This document shows, piece by piece, positions 12,062 to 23,898 of a stretch of DNA of 41,383 nt (positions are counted from its first letter, which is position 1; each line of letters opens with the position of its first letter). Below the pieces are notes generated by a model. It did no database searches. It was given only the letters and a program-made list of their open reading frames with translations, and was not told the origin of the DNA. The stretch comes from Ophiosphaerella korrae (Eukaryota > Ascomycota > Dothideomycetes > Pleosporales > Phaeosphaeriaceae). The position numbers and the translations under genes were made by a program. The stretch covers positions 1 through 41,383 of the forward strand of contig JALNQF010000356.1 of NCBI GenBank assembly GCA_028456385.1. The letters are read 5' to 3'.

Positions 12062-13540
12062 ATAAGGCTTATACGCACTGACAGCATATAGGGCACGCAC
12101 AGATTCCCGGTTTAGATGCCCCTATGCATAGGCACTAGATCTTATCACATCTCGCTTGAAGTTCAGAGTAGCAATAGTGGTCAGCAATTTTGCGTAGTAC
12201 AGATAGGGCGAATAACACCCTCCATAACTCAAATACACATTCGTTCAAATTTGATCTTTGAAACGACTGGGGCAGTCTAGCCTGTCTTTGTTTGAGATAC
12301 TCCGAATATAGTTGTTGAAGAAGCACGCTCCTGTGAAAACTATTTGAGCAAAAGTCAAAGAGAAGGAGATTTGACTAGAGATTAGAGGAGACTCAAGAAA
12401 GACATATCAATTCATGTAGATTGACACATGTAGGACCATAAAATTCTAGATAAAGGGACACCGGATCCATTAGCCTTGCTACTACTATCGGCAATTCAGT
12501 CTATTGGGTGGCTGCAAGGCTGAGCTATAGCCCCGCCGCTCCTTGGGGCTGTGCTGCCGACCGGTTGAACCCCACCAGATCCTCGCCAGGCTACAATGCC
12601 TCCTTCCATCATCAGCCAAAGCGAAGAGGCTTGCCCAAAGATCAGAGCAAAACAAGCTCAATGAGAGTCATCTAATCTAACGCAAATATGGCCGAAAGAA
12701 TGCTATCACTAGTAGAAACGGCATGTGCGGCATTCGCTGCCGGTTGACAGCCCTTCCCAACGCGTGCGCGTAACAAACATGCGTCTGTTATGACGGAATA
12801 GCGACGGTCATTATGTCTCACAGCAGACTTGGTCGGCAACGACACTATCCCTCCATACACAATTTTGTCGCACACATGGGAAGAAGGTCAAGAGGTCAGT
12901 TTCCAGGACTTTCTTACAGGGAATGGGAAATCCAAAAATGGCTTTAAGAAACTGGAGTTTTGCGCGGGGCGATCCGCTCAAATGGGACTCGACCACTTTT
13001 AGGTAGACACATGCTGCACTATACAGACTCACCACAGACGACAATACCCTACGAAAGGGTCGGCATTTGCTACCGAAATTGTCGGTAGAATATACTTATC
13101 CTTTTAGCACAACAAGAGTTCTATTTCCTTACTTAGTAACAATTTTGCCCAAGACTAACTTTTCTATTCTCTAATCCCTATTCATACAACGCGGGCATGA
13201 AATCAGGCCCGTGGCTGAGCTATAGCTAAGTTTACACTCTTCACTCTTTATCCTAAGTTTAATATTCTAGAACAATTAGTAGGATGCTCGAATAGTTCGG
13301 TTGTTTGACTCACCAGGCTGTCTAGTCGAATACCTCATTTTGCTCATGGATCTAAAATTCTTTAATTTATACTCTATTAGATTACTTGTACGGAATTATA
13401 TAATTACCTACTATAATAGTTTAACTATAGGGAATGGAGATGTACATCTACTAAAGTTCATAGAAATAGGAAGGAGGTTTAGATATTAGAGGATGGGATT
13501 ATTACATAATCTGAAAAATAAGCCAAGTAGTATAACATTG
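12062..13540. other. Apparently non-coding right half of the gene island
   Basis: About 1.5 kb of normal composition up to ~13070, then somewhat more AT-rich to 13540. Short open frames on the minus strand (12672-12875, 12811-13044) and plus strand (13301-13489) have no recognisable domain, signal peptide or intron pattern, and I could not extend any of them by splicing. The patch 12500-12650 is GC-rich, with short inverted motifs such as CCCCGCCGCTCCTTGGGG. I see no tRNA or other RNA gene. Confidence 0.45.
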
Positions 13541-14138
13541 TAGGTTGTGTAAGCGGTTGAATAAAGTCGATGTTGTCACAAGTTGTCAGATTAGAGCGCA
13601 ACGATCTTACGAGCTGCTGCTAGAGCTCCAGCGCAACGATTGCTCGCGCTCAACACTGCTCCAAGCTGAGATCGCAATCTTGACTCAGCTCAGAGATGGA
13701 GCTTGCGAATTGGCTCATCCGGCTGGCTCGCGAGCTTCTGGCGACGTTGGAGATCGGCGATGGCGATCGATCTGCGATGATGCTAGTGCACGATACTAGC
13801 TCGCCACTAACTCAATCACAAAGCACCGGCTGTGATACTGCCAGCTGTAACGTCGCTAGAACTGACGTTGAGCGCCGAGCTAGCATGTGAGATTCAGATG
13901 AGAATCGAGATGGCGATCGATCGAACCTAGCTCGCCACTAACTCAACTCAACTACTGCACATCTGCGCATCAGTGCCAGCTAGAGAATCAAGGGATATAT
14001 AGACTGGCAGAAAGGAACAAGAAAACAGGAGATCAGAGATTGGAATCAGTTACTCAAATCACTCAATTCTATCCATCAATCACGTTTATCATATCAGTTT
14101 TGTGTGCATCAATTTTGACATCAATTTTGACACAAGTA
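13541..14138. other. GC-balanced stretch before the HET-NACHT relic, possible LTR fragment
   Basis: The stretch has repeated GCGATCGATC and AGCTCGCCACTAACTCAA motifs (each seen twice within 13750-13950), a TATA-like GGATATATAGACTGG near 13993, then a pyrimidine/A-rich tail with the repeat CATCAATTTTGA. That architecture, promoter-like TATA followed by ~150 bases ending near TTGACACA, resembles the U3-R-U5 of a copia-type LTR. I found no matching target duplication or paired copy, so this is only a suggestion. Short frames here (13545-13799, 13696-13890) look non-coding. Confidence 0.3.
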
Positions 14139-15622
14139 TAGGTTGAGTTTGCATCAACAAAGCGGATCAGGTCGAACTCCGAGAGGCTATATCCTCCATG
14201 TTCCGCTGGTACCAGAACGCGGCCAGATGCTATATCTTTCTGTCGGATGTCCCGTATGGTAAGCGAAAAGCGGACACTTGGCTTGCCGAGTACCCCTGGG
14301 CCACAGCCTTTCGGGCGAGCCGATGGTTCACTCGTGGTTGGACCCTCTAAGAGCTACTAGCGCTAGCATCTGTAGAGTTCTTCTTGAAAGAATGGAGGAA
14401 ACTTGGCGACAAGACTTCGCTGCAGACACACATCTGTAAAGCGACGAGAATACTAGATGTAGCGCTCCTAGGCGTTCCTTTGTTATAGTTCAGTATTAAT
14501 AAGCGAACAAATTAGAGCGAACACCAGGAGACTAAATTTCCAGAAGACCGAGCGTACGGTTTGATAGGCATCTTAGGAGTTCAAATAACGTTATTCTACG
14601 GCGAAGGCTTACATAGAGCATTCGCACAGCTTATAAACAAGGCTAACATCCTGAATTAGTACCTTCAGGGCTTGCGCCTTACCAACCCTTACGATAATAG
14701 GAAGCGCATTAAAGATACAAAAGGCGGCTTGCTAAAAGACTTGTACTACTAGATCCTTAACAATGCTAGTTTCCTGCAATAGCAACATAACTCGCAGAGC
14801 CAGTTGCTGTAGGTAAATAGCGATCCTAGTAAAGGCAAGACGATGCTACTCTGTAGCATTATTAACGAGCTACAGAAGTTAGTAATTAAGACTGCTCTCG
14901 TATCCTACTTCTTCTACTAGGCTACTAACTCGCGCATTAATAGCGTTATAGCCGTGCTACGTAGGCTATTGTACTTACTTGTTAGCTAATAGCTGTTACT
15001 TATCCCGCATGTCCGCAAGAGGTACAACTACGTAGGCAGAACTATGTTTAAGGATACGAATACCTAGGTCGTCTTAATAGAGATCTTTGCGGACGTGCTA
15101 TAGGACCTAAGCTTAAACGCTACCTACCTAATCATTAACGCGCTAGATAAGTGCGTTACTAACTTGCTAAAGCTACTTAACTTTGTTAAAAAGTAGTCCT
15201 CTACGTCCTCCTGTGTTAAGTAGATCGTCTCTAGCCGCAACTAGCCTAACATCGAGGAGCGGCTAAAGCGGGCAGGTTACAAGGTAAGGCTAAGCCTCGA
15301 GCTAAACGCAGAGTCTACATTAGTAGCTGTTAGTACCTTTATTAAACAAAAGGTGTCGTAGTTAGTATAGGAGAAGAGGTACGACGATAAGACGCGAGTC
15401 GCCGTGCTAGAGTATCTAGTATCTAACGTAAACAACACTTTCTTCTAGGTAGCAGTATGTGCTAAAGAAGCTAGAGTCGTTCCTACTAGGGCTAGACTCT
15501 CTGTACGAGTAGATAATGTAGCAAATTAGTAGGTTAGACAATACTAATATCTTCAAACACATCCTAGCGTTAATCGTGCTCGTTTACCAGCTAATTACGC
15601 TAAAGGAGCTAACGTGTCTGTG
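14139..15622 (+). pseudogene. HET-NACHT (NLR-like) incompatibility-type gene, truncated and RIPed
   Basis: Products of this class act in fungal non-self recognition and programmed cell death in the cytoplasm. The HET part begins mid-domain (ELREAISSMFRWYQNA, then FLSDVPYG, FRASRWFTRGWTL) and continues through DKTSLQ and the end-of-HET block EDRAYGLIGILG and FYGEGLHRAF near 14540-14625. The NACHT part has a Walker A-like SDPSKGKTMLL at ~14820-14850 and a degraded Walker B near YLIINALDKC (~15120-15155). After this come FFYQATNS-type and GLDSLYE, ending at a LVYQLITLKELT segment (~15575-15615). Many in-frame TAG stops replace CAG or TGG. Frameshifts are visible near 14140 and 15465. The HET N-terminus and any C-terminal repeats are missing; the 3' end is cut by the pogo-type element. 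The first ~190 bases lack RIP stops. Confidence 0.85.
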
Positions 15623-15699
15623 CGCGTGATGCCTCAGTTCGCGTGATGCCCCACCCCCACCAAACTTGAGTTTCTACAACACGCGATAACTCCACCAAT
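15613..15699 (+). repeat. Probable 5' terminal region of the pogo-type element
   Basis: The HET-NACHT homology stops around 15613-15622 and the transposase ATG is at 15700, so the transposon end must lie here. The segment has the imperfect direct repeat GCGTGATGCC at ~15625 and ~15642 followed by a C-rich tract. Terminal repeats of this class commonly end ~50-100 bp from the ATG. The partner terminus is outside the window, so the exact end and a TA target duplication cannot be shown. Confidence 0.45.
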
Positions 15700-16232
15700 A
15701 TGGACCCGATTCAAGCTGCAATTGAAGAAATCGAATCGCAAGAACTAGGAGAAGGTTTTTTATATAGAAAGATTGCTGCCAAACATAATGTTGAAGCATA
15801 TACGCTACGCCGAAGACACTAAGGCCTGACAAGCTCAAATCAGACTAAGAAACTCAACTAGAGAAAGCTCAGCCTACAGCAAGAGGATAAGCTTGTACAG
15901 TATATTAAAAAGCTTACAGAGAGAGGCCTTCTACCTACAAGAGAGATAATAAGAAACTTAGCGTTATAGGTAGCTTACGAGACTATTAGCTAGAGCTAGG
16001 TAACTCGCTTCCTCTATTAAAACTAGAGCTTACTTGTATCTAAATAGACTACTAGTATTAACTATAAACACTATAAAGCTAATTCTTATATAAAGTACAA
16101 GCTATACTTTAACTTATTATATTAGAAGATAGAAGAATATTAGATAGAGCTATAGTATATATACAATATAGATAAGAAAGGCTTTATAATTAGTATTACT
16201 AGGAGGTCTAAATATATCTTTAGCTAAGTAAT
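15700..16232 (+). pseudogene. 5' half of a pogo/Fot1-type transposase gene, RIPed and interrupted
   Basis: One continuous frame runs from ATG 15700 (MDPIQAAIEEIESQELGEG) to 16232, with only RIP-type TAA/TAG interruptions. The N-terminal part fits the Psq/CENP-B-like helix-turn-helix DNA-binding region (YRKIAAKHNVEAYTLRRRH). It is followed by a second HTH region (PTREIIRN) and the start of the DDE_1 catalytic core at NIDKKGFII (~16165-16195), where the first catalytic Asp lies. The rest of the core is absent because LTR retrotransposon C1 inserted at 16233; it should reappear beyond the window where C1 ends. A GCGTGATGCC direct repeat (15623-15652) precedes the gene and may be part of the terminal repeat. 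Confidence 0.85.
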
Positions 16233-16674
16233 TGTTACGATACTAAGCGGTAGGTAAGCCGTTGTATCGCACGCGATTAGGCTAGGCAATACAGCGCAGT
16301 AGAACACGTAACTATTTAGTAGTAAACGCTCTAGAGCGAACGCTCTAGAGTAAACACTCTAGAATAAGCGCTCTAGAGCAAACGCTCTAGAGTAAGCGCT
16401 TAGGAATAAACACTAGATAGTAAGTATATAGGAACGTTAATAGACTTTTATAGACTATTATATTTAATCTATCTTTTTATCTTATCTTAATAGAGTATTA
16501 CAACTAATACTTTAATTAGATTCTTATCTACTTATTAATACTTATATACCTCGTAATACTCTAATAAGAGCTAACTATTAATTAAGTTAAGTAACTAACT
16601 TGTTTATTAACCTCGCCTATCTTATAGAAGCTTACTTACTCTTATTACCTTTACCTAGTTCTAAGGTCTTAATA
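16233..16674 (+). repeat. 5' LTR of C1 (442 bp)
   Basis: It starts TGTTACGATACTAAGCGG with an intact TG and ends GTCTTAATA. It aligns end to end with the C2 LTRs at 25278-25719 and 38909-39350, all exactly 442 bp. It is the least RIPed of the three, retaining more CpG and CpA in its first ~170 bases, and contains the palindromic tandem array at 16325-16402. Confidence 0.92.
16325..16402. repeat. Tandem palindromic array in C1 5' LTR (14-bp units)
   Basis: Five or so units of the type AACGCTCTAGAGTA follow in tandem, each centred on the self-complementary GCTCTAGAGC; a sixth partial unit (GCGCTTAG) follows. The same array stands at 25370-25447 and 39001-39078. It lies in the U3-like first third of the LTR. 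A role as a binding-site cluster or enhancer is inference. Confidence 0.85.
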
Positions 16675-17290
16675 TATTAAATACTTTTAAGATAAGTAAT
16701 ACGTTAATAAATATAAATAACTAGCGTATAGGAGTAACCTATACTACTACTTCTAAGGTTACTAAGCTAGACTTCTACTATAGAAAATAGAATAAGCTTA
16801 AGCTATAGATCTTATAACTTAATCTCTTCTTTAAAGTAAACTAAGTTTAAGATAAAGATAGAGCTATACTTATATTATCTTATATAAGAAGTAAGGTAGA
16901 GAAATAGGTTACGCTATACCTTAAAAAATACCTTAATAATAATAATAATAACTATAATAAGATATTTAAAAAATAGATTAAGTTTAAAGATAAAGTATAA
17001 TAAGCCTTAATACTAGTAAATAAGATAGTAGTAGTAGAGCGCGTAATATAGTAGCTATAATAAAACAAGGTAGTAGTAAACTATACTAATAAGTTCTAAA
17101 GCTACGTAATATAAATAGAATAGAATAATAAGTTATTAATAAAGATATTTTAATAAAAACTTAAAAGTAATATTTAAAATAAGCTAATACGTAGTAAAGC
17201 TATAATTAAGATATTAGAAGACTTAATAAAAGAAGTAATCTAAGTTAATAACTATATATATAAATATATAGTAGAAGCTAAGAACGTAAA
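16675..17290 (+). pseudogene. gag pseudogene of C1, first part
   Basis: From about 16755 the frame reads PPKVTKLDF, then LFFKVN, LSYIRSKVEK, TLYLKKYL, KFKDKV, VVERVI and VVNYTNKF. This is the pattern of the retrotransposon gag (capsid) domain of Ty3/gypsy elements, with a RIPed middle. Many TAG/TAA stops. The frame is cut after 17290 by element D and resumes at 24334 with the zinc knuckle. GTAAA at 17286-17290 is repeated after D. Confidence 0.78.
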
Positions 17291-17720
17291 TATAATAGGG
17301 TTACTAGAGTTAACTTTCTAATAACCTATTAATATATTAGTAGATTAAAAGTTAATAACAAAAGTTTATATTAGGATCTACAATAAGCTATAAATAAATA
17401 GAAGATATTTTATAACTATCTTGTATTGTTACTTGTAGTTAATAATTAAATTACTAATACTATCCTAATAATGCGCATTGTTACTAACTATATACTTACT
17501 ATAATTTATTAATCTATAGTTACTAAGACTAATAGATTATAGATTACTCTAATCTATAATCTATTAATACTAAGAGCCTATAGATTATAGATTACTCTAG
17601 GTATCCTAGTTATACGTAGCTTCCTAATTAAGTCCTTATTCTTTAGGGTTATATAAGTCTAAATTAGTTATTGTAAAGCTAATTAGTTTTATCTATAGTT
17701 CTTTTGTTACTACTATAATA
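17291..17720 (-). repeat. 3' LTR of element D (430 bp)
   Basis: It lies next to the polypurine tract, so it is the 3' LTR on the minus strand. It matches 23899-24328 over its whole length with RIP-type differences. It contains a perfect 15-bp inverted repeat at 17531-17565 (AATAGATTATAGATT, 5-base spacer, AATCTATAATCTATT). Confidence 0.92.
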
Positions 17721-18990
17721 CTATCTCCTCTTCTAAGTAGGTCCTTATTTATCTTTCTTAGAGCTAAAGTTATTAATCTACTTTCTTTATTAATTTATAG
17801 CTCTTTATTACTCTCTATAGTTATTTTATTTATATATTATTACTATCTTCTTACTAATTACGTATTACGTAATAGTATTAAGATATTTCTTTACTCTTAT
17901 TGTGCTTCTCTTAAATTAAACCCTAAATCTCTTCTTTATATTATTTCTATAAATAATAGTAAGGCTTATAAGGTATATATTTATATAAATATACGTAGTT
18001 TTTATAATATATCTAGTATCTCTCTTTCTAAGTATATATTTATTATACTTATTCTTACGTCTAAACTTAATAATAATAGAGAAAGCTATTAACTAGACTT
18101 AAAAGAAATTACTATCTTAAATTATAGAGGCTAAAGCTAAGTGTAAGTAAATCTAGGAGCTTGCGTAGAGTAAGCTAGTAGAGAATTAAGCTTATCTTTC
18201 TTATCTTTGTAAAATAAAGGCGTTAAATAATAAGAAATTAGCTAAGTAGTTAGTAGCTCTAGAAGCTAAGCTAGACTTAGATAAAGCGTTTAATACTACT
18301 ATAGTAGGTCCTATATTAGATATTCCTATTACTTTTCTATCTATTAGTAGTAATAGTAGTTCTCTTAGTTTACTACTAGGCGTTCTAGAGAGTTTTAACT
18401 TTAGAACTCCTCTAGTTTCTTAAAGTAGTTAATATTATCTTCTAGTTCTTATATATTTTCCTATAGTTTCTCTTTCTTATCTATACCTATCTATTTTACT
18501 AAGTAGTAGTTCCTACTATTATAGAACTAGTATACTAAGATTTCTTTAACTTCTTATTCTTCTTATTCTCTATATATATCTACTTTATATACTAGTAGTT
18601 CTACGTTTTATAGTACTTACTCTAGTAATACTATATAAAAAGTTAGGTATATTCTTATCTTATTTAGTAGCTTTAATTTAAATATAACTAGCGTAACTTC
18701 TTTCTTAATTTTATATAGTTCTATCTTAATATAGTTTAGTTTTAAGCTTAGTCTTTTACTTTTAATATTTTTTTATACTAACTATACTTTTTCTTTCTTT
18801 CTAAATTAGAGTCCTTCTTTATATTTTTTGTTATAGTACTTTACTATTTAGTCTTATAGAAATTCTATATCTTATCTTAGTTAATTATATATATCTTTAA
18901 GTCTATTAGTAAAGTTTTTTCCTCTTAGAGACTAGGATATCTCTAATCTTAGTATTCTATACGTACTAGAGTTAAATCTATAGTTTATAA
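17721..18990 (-). pseudogene. 3' internal region of element D including the chromodomain
   Basis: Between the integrase core and the 3' LTR. The chromodomain lies around 18440-18560 (minus strand), with the FYNS-NYYLVK and DRYR-type segments homologous to those of elements A, B and E. Chromodomains in this position tether integrase to methylated histone H3 in related chromoviruses. The rest, ~17735-18430, is a long tail without recognised domains. All frames are closed by RIP stops. Confidence 0.65.
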
Positions 18991-21900
18991 AGAAAGGTAA
19001 TACTTTTATTACTATATTCTTTATACTATTATATACTAACTATACTATAGGTAGTAACTATAATTAATTGTTCTAGTTATAGTTAAGGTAGTACCTTAAG
19101 TACTATTCTACTATCTAATTTATTTATTCTAACTATCTATCTATTTATAAGTAGTATACTATTAATATTATATATTTAATTCCTAATTACGCTATAATAG
19201 TTCCCTATAGTTTTAATATAAATTGTATATCTTTATCTATAATAATCTTATCTAGTAGCTTATATTAGCTAATTATAGTTCCTAGAACCTAATATATAGT
19301 AACCTCTATTCTACTTTTTTCTTTATATAGTCTAAAGTATAAGTACTTTATAAGCTTATTTACTATTATTAGGATTCTATTATACTTAACTCCTAATATT
19401 AGATCTTTAGACTTAAGTAACTTTGTAATAAAGTCTATTATAATAACTCTCTATAGTTATCTTAGTACTTCTACTAGTTATAGTATTCTATATAGTACGT
19501 ATCTATTATATTTATTTCTTTAGTATTCTATATAGTCTTGTAGTACTTCTATTACTATTTATCTTACTTTTAGGATATAATAGTCTTGTAGTAGTCTATC
19601 TAATATTTTCTTAATACCTTAATAACTATATACTAGTAATTTATAAAATTATTATATAAATTCTCTTTAGATCTTTTTTAGAATATATATTCTTCTATAA
19701 GCTTATACTAGTCCTTCTTAGATTTCTAGTTTTTCTATTTCTTTAGATACTTCTTATATTATTTTCTAAATCTATTTATCTAGCTTACTACTTTTTCTTT
19801 TAAGTATTAAAGCTATTTTAGGTATATTTAGGACTAAATATCTTTTTTTGTTCTTAACTAGAACTATTCTAGTAGTACTTACTTCTTCTTATAAGTCTAG
19901 CCTTCTACTAAGGGCGTCTATAAATTAGTTGTCTTTCCCTTTTATATATATAATTTCTATATTAAATATTAATAGGAATTCCTACTATCTTATATTTTAT
20001 TATAATAGTTCCTTATTTAGTATAAATTCTATAAGATTCTTATAGTCTATATAGACCTTTATTTAATATTTTACTCCTTATAGGTATACTCTCTATTATT
20101 TAAATACTTTGTAAATTACTAGTATCTCTTTATTATAGATTAAGTAGTTAAGCTCTACTATTTTTATTTTCTTAGAGAAGTATTTAACTAAGTATTTTTT
20201 TTTTTATCTTTAGGTCTTCTTGTATTAGTGCTATTCTATAGACTAAGTTAGATACGTCTATTTTTACTATTACTAGTAGGTCTAAGTTATATATTCTAAT
20301 AACTAAGTTCTCTATAAACTTCTTTTTAATCTTATTAAATACTTTGTTATATTCTTTTATCTATTTAAATAGCGTATCTTTCTTTATAAGCCTTATTATT
20401 AGTTCTATATCTTTAGACTATCTTACTATTAACTTTCTATAAAAGTTAGCTAGGCTATAAAATTATTATACTTCTCTTAGGTTCTTAGGTGTTAGCTATT
20501 TATTAATTAATCTAATCTTTTCTAAGTTAATTTTAATTTTTCCTAGTTTAATAATAAATCTAAAGAAATCTATTTTCTTTGTATAGAACTTATATTTTCT
20601 TATCTTAAAGAATAATTTACTTTCTACTAGCTTTTCTAGTACTTTATATACGTATTATACGTATTCTTCCTCTATTTCTAAGAATATAAGGATGTTGTCT
20701 AGGTATACAAATGTAAATATATCTAAGTACTCTCTTAGTACTATATTTATCTTTTCTTAGAATACTACTAGCGCGTTTATTAGACTAAATAGTATAACTA
20801 GGTATTTATATAGTTTATATTACGTTCTAAATACTATTTTCTATTTATTACTTTCTTTAATTCTAATTTAGTAGTATACGTTCTAGATATCTAGTTTTGT
20901 AAAGATTTTTACTTTTCGTAGCTTATCTTATATTATGTTAATTTGTAGTAATAGGTATTAGTTCTTACTTATAACTACATTAGTTTTTTTAAAATCTACA
21001 TAGAGCCTTTTATTACTTATCTCTTTTTTATCTATAAATATAAGTCTATATACTACTAAAGATTTAGATTTTTATATCTATTCTTTTTTTAGTACGTTTT
21101 TAATAAACGCTTATTTAGTTTTAGACTTTTCTTCTATTTTTTAGTAAACTAGGCTCTATTCTACGTTTTTTTTTTCTTCTAGTTCTATTACTAAGTCCTA
21201 TAGCTAATATTTTAGAAAGTAGTCTTTAGGCTCTATAAGTTATTTTTCCTACTTCTTATACTCTTCTAAGAATTCTCCTTTGCATATACTAATATTAGCT
21301 TTTAGTTTTTCTATTTTATAATAATTAATTTTTCCTATTCTCTAATTAATATATAGGTTAGTTATTTACAACTATAGTATTCCTAGTATTATCTCTTGTT
21401 CTTTATTAATTGTTATTATATCTATTATTATATTTTTAATTGTTATTCCTTCTAACTCTAGTATAGAGAAAACTATCTCGAACCTAATAGGTTCTTAGAA
21501 TAGTTTTCCTTTAATCGTACTTAGTTATTAAGAGTACTTCTTTATTATATAATATATTCCTTATATTTCTATAAACTTCTTTAATATAAAGTTTCTTGTA
21601 GCTCTACTATTAATTATTAATTATACTTTCTTTCTTTAGTAAGTACTTATTTTTATAATATATAGGCCTCTTATACTTTCTAGTCTTTTTTACTTAGGTG
21701 TTTTTATAAATTATCTATCTTTTTAGAGCTATAACCTTACTCTAAGTTTATATTCTTTATATTTTCGATATTTATTGTATATATATTTATACTATAGTCT
21801 TCCTAGGACGTATTTTTTAGATAGTTTTAGTCTAGGCCTTATTACTAAGTAACCTTCTTTTAGTATAATTTCTTATCCCTAGATATCTTCTACTAGAATT

Positions 21901-22780
21901 ACTCTTGTATAGTTATAGCCTCTTTTCCTTATAGGCTATATATTATTATTTACTTTAGAGTTTCTATATATAGTATAATTCTTATCTAAGTATAATATCT
22001 ATAATACTTTAAAATATACTAGATGTTTTAGATCTATTATTTTGTTATCTCTTTCCTAGTACTAATCTTTTTCTAGTATATCTATTATTAAGATATAGTA
22101 TACTACTAGTATTCTTAGTATATAGGCTTTATTAATCTATTATATTTTTCTTATAAAGTATTACTACTCTCTTTATATAAGTATTCTTCTTACTATAACT
22201 ATATATTACTTTATCTATTCCTAAAATAGTATAAACTTTATTTCTTTAGGATTATATTCTTTCTAGTCTTTATATACTTCTTCTATACTTATAACTAGTA
22301 AGTATTTCTAAATAAACTTCTATTCTTTGTTTTATTCTTCTATATCTATTATTATATAGCTATTATAACTATATATCTTTAGCTAGGTATACTCTATACT
22401 TCTTATACTAATTTATCTCTTACTTTCTTATAGTCCTTTAGAGGAAGCTATAGTAGTCTCTTTAACTAGTATTAGTCCTTTAGCCTAGATTAATAGGGTC
22501 TAAGGCTCTTCTTTTTCTAAGTCTTCTATTAGTAAGTCTATTACGTATACTATTTCTTCTAGCTATACTTTTATTCTTTCTTTTATTACTACTACTCTAT
22601 TTCTTTATTAAAAGAAGTATCTTACTCTCTTTTTACTAGATCTATATATATAGTAGTTATCTTTATAATAAAAGGTCTAGTAAAGTATTATATATTATAT
22701 TTCTTTACTCTTAGCTACTTTCTTTTAAGGTTTAGCCTATACTTATAGTGCTTCTTTCTTCTTCTTAGTTATCTTTAACT
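18990..22780 (-). pseudogene. pol pseudogene of element D (PR-RT-RH-IN)
   Basis: On the minus strand: a protease site degraded to LINSRATR near 21596-21625 (from a DSGAT type); RT at about 20350-21130, with FVYLDN at the catalytic turn (codons 20694-20705, second Asp changed to Asn) followed by ILIFLEIEEEY and FFKIRKYKFYTKKIDFFRFIIK; RNase H around 20050-20350; integrase around 18990-19860, with a degraded HPQTDGQxER-type motif near 19130-19160. The order is that of a Ty3/gypsy pol. Dozens of stops. Confidence 0.8.
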
Positions 22781-23890
22781 AAGTTTCTTTATCTTTCTTA
22801 TAGTCTTTACTTTTATAACTATTTATAAAGTATCTTAGTTTTCTATATTTATAGTATACTATATCCTTCTTCTTTTATAATTAGTAGTCTCTTACGTAGT
22901 AGCTTTTTTTACTATAGTTAAAGTACGTAAAGTTTTTCTTTTTCTTTTTCTTCCTATCTTTGTTTATATTAAGGATTATAAGGTCTCTAGTATCTTAGTT
23001 TCTAGTTTAATTACTATACTTATTTTTTTTCTATTCTTAAAGATCGTTATTAATTTAGATTACTTATTACTTTAGAGCTTCTAGTGTTCTAGGTTTTTCT
23101 ATATAAATTATCTCGTATTAGATTTTCTTGTTTAGTCTTTGTTTAAATCGTAATATAAGAGCTAATTTATTCTACTCTATATTCTATAATAGTTATTTAA
23201 ACTATAATATATACTTAAGTATACTCTTTTATTATATAAGTCTTTTAAGTTTCTCTTTAGCTTATTAGGTAATATCTATATCTCTAAATACTACTCTTAT
23301 TCGTTTAGTAAAGTATTTATAACTTCTAAAAATAGCTCTAGTTTTATCTTTTTAGGTTATTAGCGAATATATTATATAATCTATCTAGTAAGGTTTATAC
23401 TATCTTATTACGTCTTCTTTAAAGTATAGTCTAATATATATAACTTTCTTCTCTTTTATATTAAAGTATAGTACCTATATATCTATCTAGAGTTGTACTA
23501 ATACTATAAAGAGTCTTAATTTTTCTCTAGTTCTATTAAACTTCTTAAGAACAGGTATCTTTAGTAGTTTCTTTATTGTACTTATTTCTTAGCGTTAGGT
23601 AATTATTTCTATCTAGTTCTATCCTTTAATAATAGCTTTAATTTATACTTTATTCTACTTTAAGTAGTCTTGTAGTTCCTTGTTCTACGTTTCTAAAGCT
23701 TTAATTACTATTTTTATATCTTCTTTTTTAGAGATTAAGTTATTTAGGTAGTCCTTAATTTATTTCTATGTAGTATTATCTAAGTTATAACTACTTATAG
23801 GTACCTTAGCTCCTTTTTTAGTTAAACTTTCTACTATTATATTAGCTAGACTATACGCTACTTACGCTTTACTTTACTTAATAACTAAAT
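22781..23890 (-). pseudogene. gag pseudogene of element D (two RIPed zinc knuckles)
   Basis: The two CCHC motifs are at 22884-22925 (YFNYSKKSYYVRDY) and 22815-22856 (YYKYRKLRYFINSY), all Cys and His positions changed to Tyr. The upstream gag region aligns with that of E at 32180-33140. From 22817 to 23113 the DNA is identical to E, unlike the surrounding sequence. Confidence 0.78.
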
Positions 23891-23898
23891 TAGTAAGG

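Noticed and set aside
11588..12100. 170-codon open frame on the minus strand
   Set aside because: It lies antisense to the last exon of the DUF1996 gene, whose splice-joined frame shows family motifs throughout; the antisense translation has no recognisable domain.
12135..13044. Three short minus-strand open frames
   Set aside because: 60-80 codons, low-complexity or featureless, no plausible splicing to extend them.
13545..13890. Two overlapping plus-strand open frames
   Set aside because: They fall in a stretch of repeated GATCG and AGCTC motifs; overlapping frames both open suggests composition, not coding.
16325..16402. CRISPR-like regular repeats
   Set aside because: Units are 14 bp without spacers and occur only inside retrotransposon LTRs of a eukaryote.
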